From NCBI GenBank assembly GCA_903813345.2, contig CAIIXF020000004.1, positions 9,000,196-9,060,195 on the forward strand: a stretch of DNA of 60,000 nucleotides, read 5' to 3'. Every line of letters starts with the position of its first letter. Position 1 is the stretch's first letter. The position numbers were made by a program, and so were the translations under genes. Source of the stretch: Owenia fusiformis. Lineage: Eukaryota > Annelida > Polychaeta > Sabellida > Oweniidae. The notes beneath the pieces are model-generated. The model worked only from the letters and a program-made list of their open reading frames with translations, ran no database searches and was not told where the DNA came from. Shown here piece by piece: positions 58,401 to 60,000 of the stretch.

Positions 58401-58909
58401 TCTGGACTTTTAAGCCAATTTATCAAAAACGGGCCTTAATTTTGTCTTCGTTCCTGATTCAGTAGTTTAGTTTAGTGAAGTTTATTATTGTCACAGGCCT
58501 ATTATTTTACATAATTATACGTTCAATTATTCAAAAGCCCCAAGCCAACAATGGCTTATGAGACACTGTCCATCTCAGAAATATTGCTAAATTATTAATT
58601 TTGAATAAAAAAAGAAATCTTAAAGACACACACATTATCTCTATAATTCCGACTATACGAGAAAGATAGAAGTATAATGCATGAATTCATGAATATTTTT
58701 AGTCGAGCTGGAGGACAAAGAACTTATAGAGCAGTTTATGCAATCGTGGTATAGGGTCCAAGTTAAACGCAAACATAAAACACTTATTGACGTCGCCGAT
58801 GAGACAGGCAATATTGAGATTCTAAGATTGCTGAAGAAATACACCATAAGGAACGAGATCGTCTCAGCAGCGTTTGCCTGTGACGTCGACCTAGTCACGA
58901 AATATCTAG
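52411..58909 (+). CDS. Ankyrin-repeat protein, 5' part (four exons; continues beyond the window)
   Basis: Exons 52411-52613, 53205-53413, 58076-58192 and 58703-58909 join in frame through GT-AG introns; the last ends in phase 1 and the protein runs on past the window. The first coding exon is preceded by an acceptor (TTATTTCCAG, to 52371) and a short upstream ATG frame, so a 5' non-coding exon is likely. Residues 1-100 are helical and unrecognised. Ankyrin signatures are VNAQNSSGNTALHLSCL (about 105-121), LLRIGIDPCLPNKKG (134-148) and KTLIDVADETGNIEILRLLKK (about 198-218). The repeats are spread over exons and partly degenerate. Ankyrin repeats mediate protein binding; no other domain is visible, so the role is unknown. 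Intron 2 (4.7 kb) contains a complete gene on the opposite strand. Confidence 0.78.
52851..52959. mobile_element. 109-bp foldback MITE, TA-flanked
   Basis: CGAGGGCTGATCAGAAAGTA plus ATGGACCGTTGGCTC and the inverse at the right end differ at two or three of about 35 positions. TA flanks both sides. The CGAGGG(G)TGAT terminus resembles the mariner element at 22233-23313, so it may be mobilised by a related mariner transposase. It lies in intron 1 of the ankyrin gene. Confidence 0.85.
54370..57623 (-). CDS. Secreted cysteine-rich protein with two NYCGGC-type repeats (five exons, 144 aa)
   Basis: Minus-strand exons 57623-57566, 57414-57291, 56737-56664, 56407-56329 and 54469-54370 join in frame from ATG to TGA, and AATAAA lies about 41 bases after the stop. 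Exon 1 is a signal peptide (MLYAVLLSILLCIGGFTEA) and ends AG|GCAAGT, a GC-AG intron donor; the other donors are GT. The mature chain has two modules of nine Cys each. Module 1 (21-85) contains QCPVREYFNC, SPC, CPACPKAAC and NYCGGCNAYF. Module 2 (86-144) contains QCFGNPC, GGVC and NYCRDCQARC. This type of module is common in extracellular proteins of molluscs and other lophotrochozoans, some from shell or mucus; the function is not established. Both modules have a phase-2 intron just before NYC, showing origin by exon-pair duplication. The gene is entirely within ankyrin-gene intron 2. Confidence 0.82.
57038..57166. repeat. Short tandem repeat, 25-bp unit, about five copies
   Basis: The unit GTACTTTTACATAAATTTCA plus AATAT repeats about five times, the first copy 27 bp long and the last diverged. 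It lies in intron 2 of the minus-strand cysteine-rich gene. Confidence 0.9.
58193..58702. other. Ankyrin-gene intron 3 with GCCTGTAGCCAG repeat fragment
   Basis: Near 58264-58320 the sequence GCCTGTAGCCAGTAGGGGTC is followed by a G-run and C-run palindrome (GGGGGGGGCATGCCCCCCCC). This resembles the end of the MITE at 43573. A TTAGTTTAGTGAAGTTTATT segment and AAGCCAACAATGGCTTATGA follow; they are possible SINE/LINE tail sequence but unproven. Confidence 0.45.
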
Positions 58910-60000
58910 GTAAGTTTTTTTCATTTCGCACTGTTTTTGATTGAAATCATGTTAGTTCATTTATGGACTCTTCTATGGAAAATATCACAACAAAAAACAG
59001 TAAAGACAAGACTATGTTGATTAATTTGTAAAATTTAAGTTTTAACCTTTGTAATGCTGTGTTTATGTTGCATGTGGACAATTAAATAATTCAGTCTGTT
59101 GTTGTGAGACTAACTAAATGACATAATATCCAAATAAGAAATGTTGTGCCCTTTAACATTGATGTACATGCAGTTACAAAATGCAAAGTTATCCACCTAC
59201 TAAACATATGTTTAAATTCCAGGAATGGGTAAGCAAGTCAAATATAGTATGTGCTAGTGACGTAGGCATTACGTCATAGAAAATATCGATTACTATCGAG
59301 TAACTCAATTGTCAAACTATCATTATTTCAAATGACTTCAAATCGTTTTTCGCTTAGATTTGGAATCATTTAAGATGAATACATGCTTTGTGGGCGCTGC
59401 TATCGTTGATATCTGTACAGCTGTTTGGTTACATGGTTTATTGTCGAATGAGTACAATACTCTTTGTAACAGTTTCCCATCAATGACAGTGAATATATTT
59501 TTTATATATCTTGTTCAAATGCGTTTTGAATAAATGTCCATTTGTAAAGATGGCATGAGTATACATTATAGAAGGTATGTAGTAAGATGGGGATACCCCA
59601 TAATTCATATTTGAACCTTCTCGATGTAAAATAAAACTCTAGGTTAATATTTACATTGAGATCCATCTATGAGTTATGGGATATATCCTCTTCGTGTATA
59701 TAATGTAGCCATTGATCAGCAATGGCAAATGCGCCATCTTTTGACAGTTTAGCAACATTCACTACTCGTATATATATTGGATCAAATGAAATATGAAAAG
59801 TATATCAATTGTCATTATTGGGAAATAAATTACATTGATCTGTAAGCTTATCCTTCGTACGCATTGTTCAATGGTGTACATTCAATGGTGGTTTTTAATA
59901 CGTATTATATCTTGTATTTCTTCTCTATTACAACAATTATTAATCATCAAGTATTGCAACGTGATATCTTAAAAATGCGAATTCAAAAGTCTATTGTTGT
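58910..60000. other. Presumed intron 4 of the ankyrin gene, nothing recognised
   Basis: No further ankyrin exon or repeat was recognised before the window end. The downstream exon expected after the phase-1 donor at 58910 must lie beyond 60000. Confidence 0.5.

Overview
This is an AT-rich animal genomic window: short exons bounded by GT-AG introns, polyadenylation signals, a LINE, a DIRS-order retroelement and many small inverted-repeat DNA transposons. The gene set points to a marine lophotrochozoan, most likely a mollusc or a relative. The clues are a squid-DFPase-like beta-propeller hydrolase, a secreted protein built from NYCGGC cysteine repeats, and an ILEI plus PAN secreted protein. The taxon is an inference. 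No bacterial or viral operon structure was seen.

Layout. 1-2375: 3' part of a Ngaro-like tyrosine-recombinase retrotransposon, with a near-intact recombinase and B1-A2-B2 split direct repeats; a 325-bp MITE follows almost immediately. 3511-10322 (+): a five-exon DFPase/SMP-30-like gene with all metal and catalytic residues, whose first intron holds about 700 bp of (GGTT)n. 10344-18089: transposon-rich DNA without recognised genes. 18736-19209: a 32-bp minisatellite. 19706-23606 (+): a complete six-exon secreted ILEI-PAN gene (273 aa) with a mariner-type element in its last intron. 25075-31755: MITEs, a decayed LINE and a dense cluster of foldback elements. 32198-33271 (-): an intact single-exon class A GPCR, with a satellite array upstream. 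36300-39327 (+): a complete six-exon secreted lipase (285 aa) that keeps the catalytic triad but has lost the lid. 39655-40367: a 59-bp minisatellite. 40686-47170: two loci of an inverted-repeat element with CCCTATCACACC ends. 47634-50726: a 3.1-kb element with GAGAGGTTAAG ends and a tRNA-like sequence. 52411 to beyond 58909 (+): the 5' part of an ankyrin-repeat gene. Nested on the opposite strand in its second intron (54370-57623) is a complete five-exon secreted cysteine-repeat gene (144 aa).

The genes do not form a pathway; three of the five recognised non-transposon genes encode predicted secreted proteins. All multi-exon models were assembled by hand from splice sites and reading-frame phase; every junction listed keeps frame. 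The most unusual features are the lidless lipase, the ILEI-PAN fusion, the antisense nested cysteine-repeat gene with a GC-AG intron, the MITE superfamily with GTTAAG termini, and the foldback elements that share a loop but have unrelated arms.
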